Shown piece after piece: positions 24,987 through 33,908 of a stretch of 64,000 nt of DNA. The notes under the pieces were generated by a model that was given only the letters and a program-made list of their open reading frames with translations, was not told the origin of the DNA and made no database searches. Both the position numbers and the translations under genes were made by a program. Each line of letters opens with the position of its first letter. Within the stretch, counting starts at the first letter, position 1. Location of the stretch: positions 124,001 through 188,000 of the forward strand of contig NZ_RYZZ01000007.1 in assembly GCF_003989135.1 (NCBI RefSeq), written 5' to 3'. Source of the stretch: Peribacillus cavernae (GTDB lineage Bacteria; Bacillota; Bacilli; Bacillales; DSM-1321).

Positions 24987-26819
24987 ATGACGTACGGACA
25001 GAGGTTGTCCTTATTTATCATGATTGATTCGTGTATTGTATTGAGTGCCATTTTTATTAGTTCGTTTCTCGTAAATGCGAACATCTATGTGTTTACCTTT
25101 CCATTAATTATGAGTTCTCTTGCTATCTTGTTTAGTCACCACTTTTTTTCCGTACAGTTCAAGCTTTATAAGAAGGCGTGGGAATATGCAAGTATTGGGG
25201 AATTGTTAATAATTATTAAAGTCGTATCTTACTCGATTCTTTTTGCCGTTATCGTCCAGCAAGCCTTGATTCAGGAAATACATTTTAGGCTGCTAGCTGT
25301 GACATGGCTGCTTCATATGTTGTTAATAGGGGGATCGAGATTTGTCTGGAGATTTTATCGAGATTCAATCATCAATAAGCAAGAAAACAAGAAAAGGACG
25401 TTAATAGTCGGTGCAGGATCGGCAGGGACTATGGTAGCAAGACAGCTGTTTAAGAATAAGGAGGTCGACCTTTTACCGGTTGCGTTCATAGATGATAATA
25501 TCAAAAAACATCATCTTGATATTTTGGGAATCCCTGTCATTGGCGGGGTTGGAAAAATCGAGAGCGTGGTAAAGGAACTCGACATTGAAAATATCATCAT
25601 TTCGATTCCCTCACTTAGCAAAAAAGAATTAAACATTATCTTTCAAGAGTGTGCAAAAACAAAGGCGAAAACCAAAATTCTTCCGATGCTGGAGGATTTA
25701 GTAACGGGAAAAGTTTCTGTGAATCAATTTCGTGATGTTCAGGTGGAAGATCTCCTGGGAAGGGATCCAGTGGAAATGGACATCGACAGTATATCTGATT
25801 ACATCACAAACAAAGTGGTGTTAGTCACTGGAGCAGGGGGGTCAATTGGCTCTGAAATATCGCGGCAAATTTCCAAATTCAATCCAAGAAAGTTAATTTT
25901 GCTCGGTCACGGTGAAAACAGTATTTATTCAATTGAAATGGAGTTAAAAGTCAATTTTAGAGATACTGAGATTGAATTTATCACAGAAATTGCAGACTTA
26001 CAGGATGCTAAGAAAATGATGTCGGTTATGAGTACATATAACCCCGATGTTGTTTACCATGCTGCCGCTCATAAACATGTACCGTTAATGGAGAGAAATC
26101 CGGAAGAAGCTGTTAAAAATAATGTAATTGGAACAATGAATATTGCTAAAGCGGCAAGCTGGCACAATGTCGAAACGTTTGTAATGATTTCGACTGATAA
26201 AGCGGTCAACCCGACAAGTGTAATGGGGGCAACGAAAAAACTTGCAGAAATGATCATTCAGGATATGGATAAACAAAGCAATACCAAGTTTGTTGCTGTC
26301 AGATTCGGGAACGTATTAGGAAGCCGCGGAAGTGTGATCCCGCTATTTAAAAAGCAAATCGAAAAGGGAGGTCCGGTGACGGTAACTCATCCGGATATGG
26401 TCCGCTATTTTATGACAATCCCGGAAGCATCAAGGCTTGTCATTCAGGCTGGTGCACTGGCAAAAGGCGGCGAAATCTTCGTATTAGATATGGGGGAACC
26501 GGTAAAAATAGTCGACCTGGCAAAAAATCTAATCAAGTTATCAGGGAATTCAATTGAAGAAATCGGCTTAGAATTCACAGGAATGAGGCCGGGGGAGAAG
26601 CTTTTTGAAGAATTGTTGAAAGCAGATGAAATCCATGATCAGCAAGTGTATCCAAAGATTTATATCGGAAAAACGGCAGAGCTTTTTGTGGAAGAGATTG
26701 AGGAAATCATCTCCATCTATTCAAACTTGGATAAAGAAACACTGAGGGAGAAACTAGTAAACCTTGCAAATAATAAGATCCTCTCTCAACCAAGACAAAT
26801 TATGTCCATATCGGGGTAA
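24987..26819 (+). CDS. epsC: EpsC-like UDP-sugar 4,6-dehydratase (nucleoside-diphosphate sugar epimerase/dehydratase)
   Basis: A 610-residue CapD/PglF-type enzyme. Four N-terminal membrane helices (about residues 1-115) precede a first Rossmann domain (LIVGAGSAGTMVARQL) and a catalytic SDR domain (VLVTGAGGSIGSEISRQI). The family makes UDP-4-keto-6-deoxy-GlcNAc, the first step towards N,N'-diacetylbacillosamine, continued here by EpsN and EpsM. AAGGAAGGAG precedes ATG 24987. Confidence 0.93.
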   Translation: MTYGQRLSLFIMIDSCIVLSAIFISSFLVNANIYVFTFPLIMSSLAILFSHHFFSVQFKLYKKAWEYASIGELLIIIKVVSYSILFAVIVQQALIQEIHFRLLAVTWLLHMLLIGGSRFVWRFYRDSIINKQENKKRTLIVGAGSAGTMVARQLFKNKEVDLLPVAFIDDNIKKHHLDILGIPVIGGVGKIESVVKELDIENIIISIPSLSKKELNIIFQECAKTKAKTKILPMLEDLVTGKVSVNQFRDVQVEDLLGRDPVEMDIDSISDYITNKVVLVTGAGGSIGSEISRQISKFNPRKLILLGHGENSIYSIEMELKVNFRDTEIEFITEIADLQDAKKMMSVMSTYNPDVVYHAAAHKHVPLMERNPEEAVKNNVIGTMNIAKAASWHNVETFVMISTDKAVNPTSVMGATKKLAEMIIQDMDKQSNTKFVAVRFGNVLGSRGSVIPLFKKQIEKGGPVTVTHPDMVRYFMTIPEASRLVIQAGALAKGGEIFVLDMGEPVKIVDLAKNLIKLSGNSIEEIGLEFTGMRPGEKLFEELLKADEIHDQQVYPKIYIGKTAELFVEEIEEIISIYSNLDKETLREKLVNLANNKILSQPRQIMSISG

Positions 26820-26833
26820 AAGGAGGCAATGAA

Positions 26834-27033
26834 GTGAAAGTTAGGATGCGATAGCTGAACTCAATAAGCATGAAGCGGTTTATGCATACGACTTTGAAGG
26901 AACACGCTATGATGTTGGGGAGAAGATGGGATTTATTAAGACAACGATTGAATTTGCTCTACAGCGCGAGGATTTAAGAAAGAATTTACTAGACTATCTT
27001 TCATCAATTGTTGAAAAAGAGCTGATTAGATAG
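26834..27033 (+). pseudogene. remnant of UTP-glucose-1-phosphate uridylyltransferase (gtaB/galU)
   Basis: The frame 26845-27033 encodes about 62 residues, including AVYAYDFEGTRYDVGEKMGF and FALQREDLRKNLLDYL, the typical C-terminal end of GtaB/GalU. Just upstream, after AGGAGG, GTG 26834 begins VKVR, similar to the start of GtaB (VKKVRKA), in another frame that stops at 26852-26854. This pattern suggests an internal deletion that removed about 200 codons and joined start and end out of frame. The active-site N-terminal domain is gone, so no enzyme is made. Confidence 0.85.
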
Positions 27034-27070
27034 TTGAAAAAAATGATTATAAGACAGATGGGTGATATAC

Positions 27071-28222
27071 ATGGACAACAAAATACTGTTTTGTGCAACA
27101 GTTGATTATCATTTTAAGGCCTTTCATGTACCATATATGAAATGGTTCAAGGAACAGGGATGGGATGTTCATGTAGCGGCGAGTGGGAATATCGCGCTTC
27201 CTTATGTCGATCAAAAATATGACATTCCTATTCAACGATCTCCCTTCAATACCAAAAACATCAAGGCTTATAAAGAACTAAAAACGATAATCGATCAAAA
27301 CCAGTACCAAATGATCCATTGCCATACCCCTATGGGAGGGGTGCTGGCCCGTCTGGCCGCGAGAAATGCAAGAAAAATGGGAACGAAGGTCATTTATACG
27401 GCCCACGGTTTCCATTTTTGCAAGGGCGCTCCCTTTTTGAACTGGCTTATCTATTATCCTATCGAAAAAAAAATGGCCCATCACACAGATTGCCTGATAA
27501 CGATTAATCAAGAAGACTATGAAATAGCGACCCGGCGTTTTAAAGCACAACGTATTGAACATGTCCATGGAGTAGGGATCAACGCAGAGAATTTTAAGCC
27601 CGTACATGAGTATAAAAAAATCGAATTGAAAAAGTCATTTGGCTATAAACCAGATGACTTTTTATTATTTTACGCTGCGGAATTTAACAAAAATAAAAAT
27701 CAGCAATATCTTCTGCAATCATTAGCCTTAATCAAGGATGAAATTCCTAACGCAAGACTTTTGCTTGCCGGGGAAGGACCTTTGCTAGAAGGTTGCCGAG
27801 AAAAAGCGAAAAGTCTCGGAATCAGTCATATGGTTGATTTTCTGGGCTATCGAAATGATATCCAACAAATTGTTCCGATGTGTGATATGGCTGTAGCTTC
27901 AAGTCTTCGGGAAGGATTGCCAGTAAATATTATGGAAGCAATGGCTTGCGGATTGCCGGTGGTAGCGATTGAGAACAGGGGACATCGAGAGCTCGTTCAC
28001 AATAACAGAAATGGCTGGATGATCGGCAATAATAATCCTATTGAGTTTTCGAACAAGATTAAGGCCCTCGCAGAAATTGAAGGTATTGGACAAAGGCTTG
28101 GAAGAAACGGAAGAAGTATCATTTTAAAGCAATATAGCGTAGATAAAGTGTTATCTGAAAAAAGCAGGATTTATAAATCATATATGTCCGAAATGGAGGA
28201 TGCTAAGTGGGCAATCCATTAA
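27071..28222 (+). CDS. epsD: EpsD-like glycosyltransferase (GT4)
   Basis: A 383-residue GT4 glycosyltransferase whose N-terminus (KILFCATVDYHFKAFHVPYM) closely follows B. subtilis EpsD. The C-terminal nucleotide-sugar domain has the E-x7-E motif in EGLPVNIMEA. It adds a sugar to the lipid-linked repeat unit on the cytoplasmic face. ATG 27071 (with GGGTGAT upstream) is preferred over GTG 27062. It overlaps the next gene by 16 bases. Confidence 0.9.
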   Translation: MDNKILFCATVDYHFKAFHVPYMKWFKEQGWDVHVAASGNIALPYVDQKYDIPIQRSPFNTKNIKAYKELKTIIDQNQYQMIHCHTPMGGVLARLAARNARKMGTKVIYTAHGFHFCKGAPFLNWLIYYPIEKKMAHHTDCLITINQEDYEIATRRFKAQRIEHVHGVGINAENFKPVHEYKKIELKKSFGYKPDDFLLFYAAEFNKNKNQQYLLQSLALIKDEIPNARLLLAGEGPLLEGCREKAKSLGISHMVDFLGYRNDIQQIVPMCDMAVASSLREGLPVNIMEAMACGLPVVAIENRGHRELVHNNRNGWMIGNNNPIEFSNKIKALAEIEGIGQRLGRNGRSIILKQYSVDKVLSEKSRIYKSYMSEMEDAKWAIH

Positions 28223-29325
28223 GAATATTACATGTTGTAGTCAATATGAACCGGGGCGGCGCTGAAACACTCATTATGAATCTATATCGAAATATAGATC
28301 GTTCAAAGGTCCAATTTGACTTTTTGACTTGCAAGGAAGGAGTTTTTGATCAAGAAATCATTTCAATGGGCGGAAAGATTCATAGAATTCCATATGTGAC
28401 TGAAGTAGGGCACACTGGTTATATAAAAAAATTAGATCAATTCTTTCAAACGAACGCTGATTATAAAATCATTCATTCCCACATGGATAAAATGAGTGGA
28501 TTTATCCTCAGGGCAGCAAAAAAAGTCGGAATTCCAGTCAGGATAGCACATAGTCATAGTACTAAAAGTGAAGGAGGAGCAGTATCAAACCTCTATAAGT
28601 GGTTTGCAGGCAATAATATCAAGCACTATGCAACTCATTTATATGCTTGTTCGAATGCTGCAGCTAAATGGCTATTTAAAGATAAAGAGGATAAGGCATT
28701 TATCTTAAAAAATGGAATTGAGTGTAATAAATTTCAATTTTCTTTAGATGTACGCAACCAGGTCAGAAATGAACTAAAGCTGGATGAAGAATCAATGCTT
28801 ATCGGCCATGTTGGAAGGTTTAGCCACCCCAAGAACCATTTATTTTTGCTCGAGGTGTTTGCTCAACTAATTGAAGTTCAGCCAAATGCAACCCTTATTT
28901 TGGTCGGGGAGGGAGCGTTAAAGGAAAAAATTGAAGAAAAAATCAAGGGACTGCATTTGGAAGAGAATGTGAAGCTCCTGGGAATCAGAGAAGACATCCA
29001 TCTCCTTCTCCAGGCGTTTGATGTTTTTGTTTTTCCGTCCTTGTATGAAGGGCTTCCGGTAACTTTAATTGAAGCTCAAGGGGCAGGGCTGCCTTGTCTT
29101 ATTTCCGATACGATTACTGAAGAAGCTGATATGGGCATTGGATTGGTGAAATCTCTTCCTTTGACCGACAAAATGTTATGGGCAGAAAACATTAGTAACA
29201 TAGCAATGAGAAATCAGTCTAGAACTATATCAGAAAGTGATTTAAATCAAAAAGGATATAACATCCGAAGAACAGCTGAACTAACACAACAATCATATAT
29301 ATCGTTAGGGGGAGAGGTCGGTTGA
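28207..29325 (+). CDS. epsF: EpsF-like glycosyltransferase (GT4)
   Basis: A 372-residue GT4 enzyme starting at GTG 28207 (GGAGG 8 bases upstream). ILHVVVNMNRGGAETLIMNL is the typical EpsF N-terminus, and FPSLYEGLPVTLIEAQ holds the E-x7-E motif. The gene overlaps epsD and, by a TTGA overlap, the following GT2 gene. A close paralogue lies at 35496. Confidence 0.9.
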   Translation: MGNPLRILHVVVNMNRGGAETLIMNLYRNIDRSKVQFDFLTCKEGVFDQEIISMGGKIHRIPYVTEVGHTGYIKKLDQFFQTNADYKIIHSHMDKMSGFILRAAKKVGIPVRIAHSHSTKSEGGAVSNLYKWFAGNNIKHYATHLYACSNAAAKWLFKDKEDKAFILKNGIECNKFQFSLDVRNQVRNELKLDEESMLIGHVGRFSHPKNHLFLLEVFAQLIEVQPNATLILVGEGALKEKIEEKIKGLHLEENVKLLGIREDIHLLLQAFDVFVFPSLYEGLPVTLIEAQGAGLPCLISDTITEEADMGIGLVKSLPLTDKMLWAENISNIAMRNQSRTISESDLNQKGYNIRRTAELTQQSYISLGGEVG

Positions 29326-30206
29326 AAACGTTAACGGTTTTTACCCCAACCTATAACAGGGTATATTGCATCGATAAATGTTACGAAAGCCTAAAACGGC
29401 AAACGTGCAAGGATTTTATTTGGTTAGTCATTGATGATGGTTCAACGGATGGGACCAAAGAGATGATTGAAAGATGGATGAAAGAAAATATTATCCAAAT
29501 CCAATATCATTGGCAACAGAATCAAGGCATGCATGGGGCCCATAATACAGCCTATGAACTGATGGATACTAAGTTAAATGTTTGTATTGATTCTGATGAT
29601 TACATGCCAGATGATGCTGTGGAAAAAGTCCTCACTTATTGGAATAAATACGGAAGTGATAAAGTGAGCGGGATGATTGGCCTTGATTCTTACAGTGATA
29701 ATAGAATAATCGGAACGAAATTACCGGATCATCTGAACCGTTCGACATTGTTTGATCTTTATAACAAACACGGTACAACCGGTGATAAAAAGCTTGTTTA
29801 TCGAACTGAATTAACTAAACAATACCCTTATCCCCTATTTAAAGATGAGAAATATGTAGGATTAGCGTACAAATACTACATGATCGATAAACAATATGAA
29901 TTGCTGTTAATGAATGAGGTATTATGCTGTGTGGAATATCTCCCGGATGGATCATCACGTAATATGTTCAAGCAGTACAGTAAAAACCCAAATGGGTTTG
30001 CTTTTTACCGAAAAGAATTAATGAAATTGCCATTTGTCAGTCTCCCTTTCAAATTCAGACAGGCGATTCATTACGTATCGAGCAGTTTAATGAGCAAAAA
30101 TTGGCGGTTTTTAAAAGACACACCCAGTAAAGGTTTGACAATTCTGGCTATGCCTTTAGGGATAACGTTATATTTTTATATAACAACAAAAACGAGGGTT
30201 GCTTAA
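29322..30206 (+). CDS. GT2 family glycosyltransferase
   Basis: A 294-residue GT-A glycosyltransferase beginning with TTG 29322. Visible are the N-terminal nucleotide-binding strand LTVFTPTYNRVYCIDKCYE, IDDGSTDGTKE and the metal-binding DxD-like VCIDSDDYMPDDA. It sits where B. subtilis has epsE, but I see no specific resemblance to EpsE (the flagellar clutch protein), so no symbol is given. A terminator overlaps its last codons. Confidence 0.85.
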   Translation: MKTLTVFTPTYNRVYCIDKCYESLKRQTCKDFIWLVIDDGSTDGTKEMIERWMKENIIQIQYHWQQNQGMHGAHNTAYELMDTKLNVCIDSDDYMPDDAVEKVLTYWNKYGSDKVSGMIGLDSYSDNRIIGTKLPDHLNRSTLFDLYNKHGTTGDKKLVYRTELTKQYPYPLFKDEKYVGLAYKYYMIDKQYELLLMNEVLCCVEYLPDGSSRNMFKQYSKNPNGFAFYRKELMKLPFVSLPFKFRQAIHYVSSSLMSKNWRFLKDTPSKGLTILAMPLGITLYFYITTKTRVA

Positions 30207-30229
30207 CATTTTAGCAATCTCTTTTTTTG
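30194..30229 (+). terminator. putative intra-operon terminator before epsG
   Basis: GAGGGTTGCT (30194-30203) pairs, with one bulge and one wobble, with AGCAATCTC (30213-30221), followed by seven T. It lies inside the operon, overlapping the end of the GT2 gene. Readthrough is expected to depend on the EAR element. Confidence 0.65.
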
Positions 30230-30247
30230 TTGGGAAGGATTTATGAT

Positions 30248-31330
30248 ATGACTCTTCTTTGGATCAATCTTGCCTTAGTATTTATCTTCGCGTTTTTTGC
30301 AAGATACTCGGCAAGTACAGGCATTACAATCATTGCTACAGCCCCTGTGGCCTCCATTAAACCTAATAAAATGCTGATGTTTGCTGCATTACTAACCTTA
30401 ACTTTAGTGTCGGGTCTTAGATCAAATATTGGGGATACGTTCAACTATAAAAACATATATGTGGATAATGATTTTACCTGGGATTACATTCTTGGCCATA
30501 AAGACATCGGATTTGGCATTCTTCAAATGCTATTAAAAAAGTTATCAGCGGATCCGCAACTGATGATTTTTACTGCTGCTTTGATTACGAATGTTCTTAT
30601 TGTTTTCATCCTATACAAATATTCAAGGCAATTTGAGTTAAGTCTGTATGTCTATATTACAGGCGGATTGTTTTTGGTCTCGATGAATGGGATTAGACAA
30701 GTTCTTGCGGCAGCCATAACGTTTACTGCGATAAAATTCTTAATCAATGGGAACTGGAAAAGATACGTATTAGTTGTTCTTCTGGCATCTTTATTTCACC
30801 AAAGCGCTCTCATATTAATTCCGATGTATTTCATCGTTAGATTTAAAGCATGGTCTAAGGCTACAATTGCACTTGTCTTATTATCCATTGTCGGTGTTAT
30901 AGGGTATGATCAATTATCTTCGATTTTCTTTTCCGCAATCGAGGATACACAGTATGGGGATTACAAAGACTTTAATGAAGGAGGGGCAAGCAGCATCAGA
31001 GTTTTGGTAAGCGCGGTGCCTCTGCTGATTGCCTACTTAGGAAGAGGTAAATTAAGAAAAATATTTCCTGATAGTGATGTTATCGTCAATATGACGCTAC
31101 TGGGTTTTGTCTTTATGGTGATTTCCACACAAAGCTGGATTTTTGCAAGAGTATCGATCTACTTTGGACTTTATCAATTAATCCTTATCTCCTGGATTGT
31201 AAAGCTATTCAGAGGAAAAGACGAGAAGTTTGTTTACTATGGGATTTTAGTTTTGTACTTTGCTTATTATTATTATGAAAATGTGATTAGTTTGGAAATA
31301 TTGTATAAAAGTAATTACTTAGTATGGTAG
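30248..31330 (+). CDS. epsG: EpsG-like polysaccharide polymerase (Wzy type)
   Basis: A 360-residue polytopic membrane protein with about ten hydrophobic segments and the EpsG family features RSNIGDTFNYKNIY near residue 60 and VSMNGIRQVLAAAITFTAIKF. Such proteins join lipid-linked repeat units outside the membrane. ATG 30248 is preceded by GGAAGGAT; the longer in-frame start at 30227 lies in the terminator T run. Confidence 0.88.
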   Translation: MTLLWINLALVFIFAFFARYSASTGITIIATAPVASIKPNKMLMFAALLTLTLVSGLRSNIGDTFNYKNIYVDNDFTWDYILGHKDIGFGILQMLLKKLSADPQLMIFTAALITNVLIVFILYKYSRQFELSLYVYITGGLFLVSMNGIRQVLAAAITFTAIKFLINGNWKRYVLVVLLASLFHQSALILIPMYFIVRFKAWSKATIALVLLSIVGVIGYDQLSSIFFSAIEDTQYGDYKDFNEGGASSIRVLVSAVPLLIAYLGRGKLRKIFPDSDVIVNMTLLGFVFMVISTQSWIFARVSIYFGLYQLILISWIVKLFRGKDEKFVYYGILVLYFAYYYYENVISLEILYKSNYLVW

Positions 31331-31380
31331 CAAAAGCGGTCATAAAAATAACTTATTTAGAAAAACGGGGGAATATGTAA

Positions 31381-32466
31381 ATGGCGATTCTTGTTACAGG
31401 AGGTGCTGGATACATCGGCAGCCACACCTGTGTCGAATTACTAAACGAAGGATTTGAAATCATTATTGTTGACAATTTTTCGAACAGTAAGCCTGAATCA
31501 TTAAAACGGGTATCGGAAATCACAGGAAAATGGTTCAAGACCTATAACATCGATTTACTGAATGCAGAAGGACTTGAACAGGTGTTTTCTGAAAATGAGA
31601 TTGAAGCAGTTATTCACTTTGCCGGCCTCAAGGCGGTGGGTGAGTCAGTAATGGTTCCTCTCACTTATTATCAAAACAACCTTATCGGTACGGTCATCCT
31701 TTGTGAAACGATGAAGAAATATGGGGTCAAGAACCTTGTATTTAGCTCTTCAGCAACCGTATACGGTTCAACAGCCGAGGTTCCTATTCCCGAAGAAACA
31801 CCGCTGGAGGCAGTCAATCCATACGGCCGTTCGAAGCAAATGATTGAAGAAATTCTGCAAGATTTATATTTTTCAGACCAGTCCTGGAGTATCAGCCTGT
31901 TAAGATATTTTAATCCGATTGGTGCCCACGCGAGCGGCCGGATTGGTGAAGATCCGAATGGGATTCCAAATAATCTGCTGCCTTATATTTCACAAGTCGC
32001 GGTTGGCAAGCTGCAGCTGCTGAATATATTTGGAAACGATTATCAAACGAAAGACGGAACCGGAATAAGAGATTATATCCATGTTGTCGACCTGGCAATC
32101 GGCCATCTGAGAGCTTTGGAGAAGGTGCAGTCCACACAGGGTGTAGAGGCCTATAATCTTGGAACAGGCAGAGGCTATAGTGTATTAGAGATGGTTCAAG
32201 CATTTGAAAGTGCTTCCGGGGAAAGCATTCCTTATACCGTAATCGGTCGCCGGCCAGGTGATGCGGCCGTGTGCTTTGCGGACGTTTCGAAAGCAAGAGA
32301 CCAGCTCGGTTGGATCGCAGCCAAAGGAATTGATGAAATGTGTAAAGATACATGGAAATGGCAGCAAAGTAATCCCAATGGTTACCGGAAAGAGACTGAA
32401 GTTTTAAATGAAAGCAATTCCCCGGTGCGTAAAGAGGCAGCGGGCTTTTTAGTGTCTAATAAGTGA
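31381..32466 (+). CDS. galE: UDP-glucose 4-epimerase GalE
   Basis: A 361-residue SDR epimerase that interconverts UDP-glucose/UDP-galactose (or the GlcNAc forms). It has the NAD-binding [16 protein letters not shown] near the N-terminus, a catalytic Tyr-x3-Lys in NPYGRSKQ, and a full-length GalE fold to about residue 335, followed by a hydrophilic tail. It supplies precursor sugar for the exopolysaccharide. GGGGGAA precedes ATG 31381. Its conservation makes the loss of gtaB nearby notable, because GtaB makes its substrate. Confidence 0.95.
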   Translation: MAILVTGGAGYIGSHTCVELLNEGFEIIIVDNFSNSKPESLKRVSEITGKWFKTYNIDLLNAEGLEQVFSENEIEAVIHFAGLKAVGESVMVPLTYYQNNLIGTVILCETMKKYGVKNLVFSSSATVYGSTAEVPIPEETPLEAVNPYGRSKQMIEEILQDLYFSDQSWSISLLRYFNPIGAHASGRIGEDPNGIPNNLLPYISQVAVGKLQLLNIFGNDYQTKDGTGIRDYIHVVDLAIGHLRALEKVQSTQGVEAYNLGTGRGYSVLEMVQAFESASGESIPYTVIGRRPGDAAVCFADVSKARDQLGWIAAKGIDEMCKDTWKWQQSNPNGYRKETEVLNESNSPVRKEAAGFLVSNK

Positions 32467-32475
32467 GGGATTATC

Positions 32476-32655
32476 ATGAACAATGACAATAATCTATCTC
32501 AAGAACAGTTCCAGGAACTCTTGATAAGCGTGTATACAAAAACGAACGATTCAAATGAAATCAGTGCCATCGATATTGTAAATGAAATTAAGCAAAAACT
32601 ATTAACCATCTATTCCCCCAACTCACATGCGCAAATTGGGGATAAAGCCAAATGA
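32476..32655 (+). CDS. small hypothetical protein coupled to epsL
   Basis: A 59-residue frame starting MNNDNNLSQEQFQELLISVY, hydrophilic and Asn/Gln-rich, with no membrane segment. GAGGGA precedes ATG 32476, and the stop overlaps the start of epsL (ATGA), typical of translational coupling. I do not recognise the family. Confidence 0.6.
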   Translation: MNNDNNLSQEQFQELLISVYTKTNDSNEISAIDIVNEIKQKLLTIYSPNSHAQIGDKAK

Positions 32656-33251
32656 AGCGAGTTTTGGATGTAGTCATTTCACTGACTCTATTGGTATTGT
32701 TTTCTCCAATGATGTGTATCGTTGCGATTATTGTAAGAGCAAAAATGGGTACCCCGATTTTGTTTAAACAGAAACGCCCTGGATTACACGGCAAGCCATT
32801 TTACCTGTACAAATTTCGTACGATGACCCATTCACTGGATAACAACGGTCATTTATTGCCAGATCAGTCGCGCTTAACTAATACCGGTAAATTTCTTAGG
32901 AAATATAGTCTGGATGAATTACCACAACTCCTTAATTTAATAAAAGGTGAAATGAGCCTTGTTGGGCCGAGACCATTGTTAATGGAATATTTACCATTTT
33001 ACACGAAAGAACAGGCAAGCAGGCACAATGTAAAACCAGGGATTACCGGCTGGGCTCAGGTGAATGGGAGAAATGCGCTTACATGGGAGGAGAAATTCAT
33101 ACTGGATACCTGGTACGTAAAAAATCATACTATTATTCTGGATTTTAAAATCCTCAGATTAACGCTTAGTAAGGTCGTAAAAAAAGAAGGGATTAACCAT
33201 CAAGACGATGTACCAATGGAAAAATTCACAGGATCAAAAGAAGTGATCTAG
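32652..33251 (+). CDS. epsL: EpsL-like undecaprenyl-phosphate sugar-phosphate transferase
   Basis: A 199-residue initiating phosphoglycosyltransferase with one N-terminal membrane re-entrant helix. The conserved motifs are KRPGLHGKPFYLYKFRTMT, SLDELPQLLNLIKGEMSLVG and GPRPLLMEYLPFY. It loads the first sugar-phosphate, probably diacetylbacillosamine, onto undecaprenyl phosphate (PglC-like). It is followed after one base by epsM. Confidence 0.93.
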   Translation: MKRVLDVVISLTLLVLFSPMMCIVAIIVRAKMGTPILFKQKRPGLHGKPFYLYKFRTMTHSLDNNGHLLPDQSRLTNTGKFLRKYSLDELPQLLNLIKGEMSLVGPRPLLMEYLPFYTKEQASRHNVKPGITGWAQVNGRNALTWEEKFILDTWYVKNHTIILDFKILRLTLSKVVKKEGINHQDDVPMEKFTGSKEVI

Positions 33252-33252
33252 C

Positions 33253-33885
33253 ATGAAAGTAATCATATTAGGAAATGGCGGACACAGCAAAGTCATTCAA
33301 GAAATGGTTTTATCGCTAAAGGATCATGAAATTATCGCTGTATTAGATGATAAGTACGTAGATGAACATCAAAAAAAAGGAACGATTTATGCCCCTTTTT
33401 CTTCTTTAAAGAAGATGCTTGTACCTGGCACAAGGGTTGTGATTGCTATTGGCAATAACCGAACAAGAAAGAGAATAGCTCGATCATTAGCCCTGAGACA
33501 GGATCAATTATTAACAGTCATTCATCCTTCGGCGATTGTCAGCCCCTCCGCTGTTATTGGATATGGAACAGTCGTGATGCCACAAGCTGTCATTAACGCA
33601 GAAGCTCAAATTGGAGAGCATTGCATCATTAATACCGCAGCGATTGTGGAACATGAAAATATGATTGGGAATTACACACATCTATCACCGAACGCCACAT
33701 TAACAGGTGAAGTTTCAGTGGGTGAAGGTGTACATATAGGTGCCTCGGCCACAATTATTCCCGGGATGCACATTGGAAGCTGGTCGATTATTGGTGCAGG
33801 TTCAACCGTCATTCATGATATTCCAGCTGCGTGCACAGCGGCAGGTTGCCCCGCGAGAATTCTTAAAAGCGAAAAAGAGCAATAA
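33253..33885 (+). CDS. epsM: EpsM-like sugar O/N-acetyltransferase (NeuD/PglD family)
   Basis: A 210-residue protein with an N-terminal Rossmann-like sugar-binding part (VIILGNGGHSKVIQE) and a C-terminal left-handed beta helix of hexapeptide repeats (from about residue 95, e.g. IGYGTVVMPQAVINAEAQIG) with the conserved catalytic His in NTAAIVEHE. It acetylates the 4-amino sugar made by EpsN. Confidence 0.92.
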   Translation: MKVIILGNGGHSKVIQEMVLSLKDHEIIAVLDDKYVDEHQKKGTIYAPFSSLKKMLVPGTRVVIAIGNNRTRKRIARSLALRQDQLLTVIHPSAIVSPSAVIGYGTVVMPQAVINAEAQIGEHCIINTAAIVEHENMIGNYTHLSPNATLTGEVSVGEGVHIGASATIIPGMHIGSWSIIGAGSTVIHDIPAACTAAGCPARILKSEKEQ

Positions 33886-33908
33886 AGGAAGAAAGGAGGT
33901 CTTGAATA

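Noticed and set aside
29322-30206. Naming the GT2 gene epsE (flagellar clutch)
   Set aside because: It is in the right place but its sequence beyond general GT2 motifs does not resemble EpsE, so the dual role cannot be claimed.
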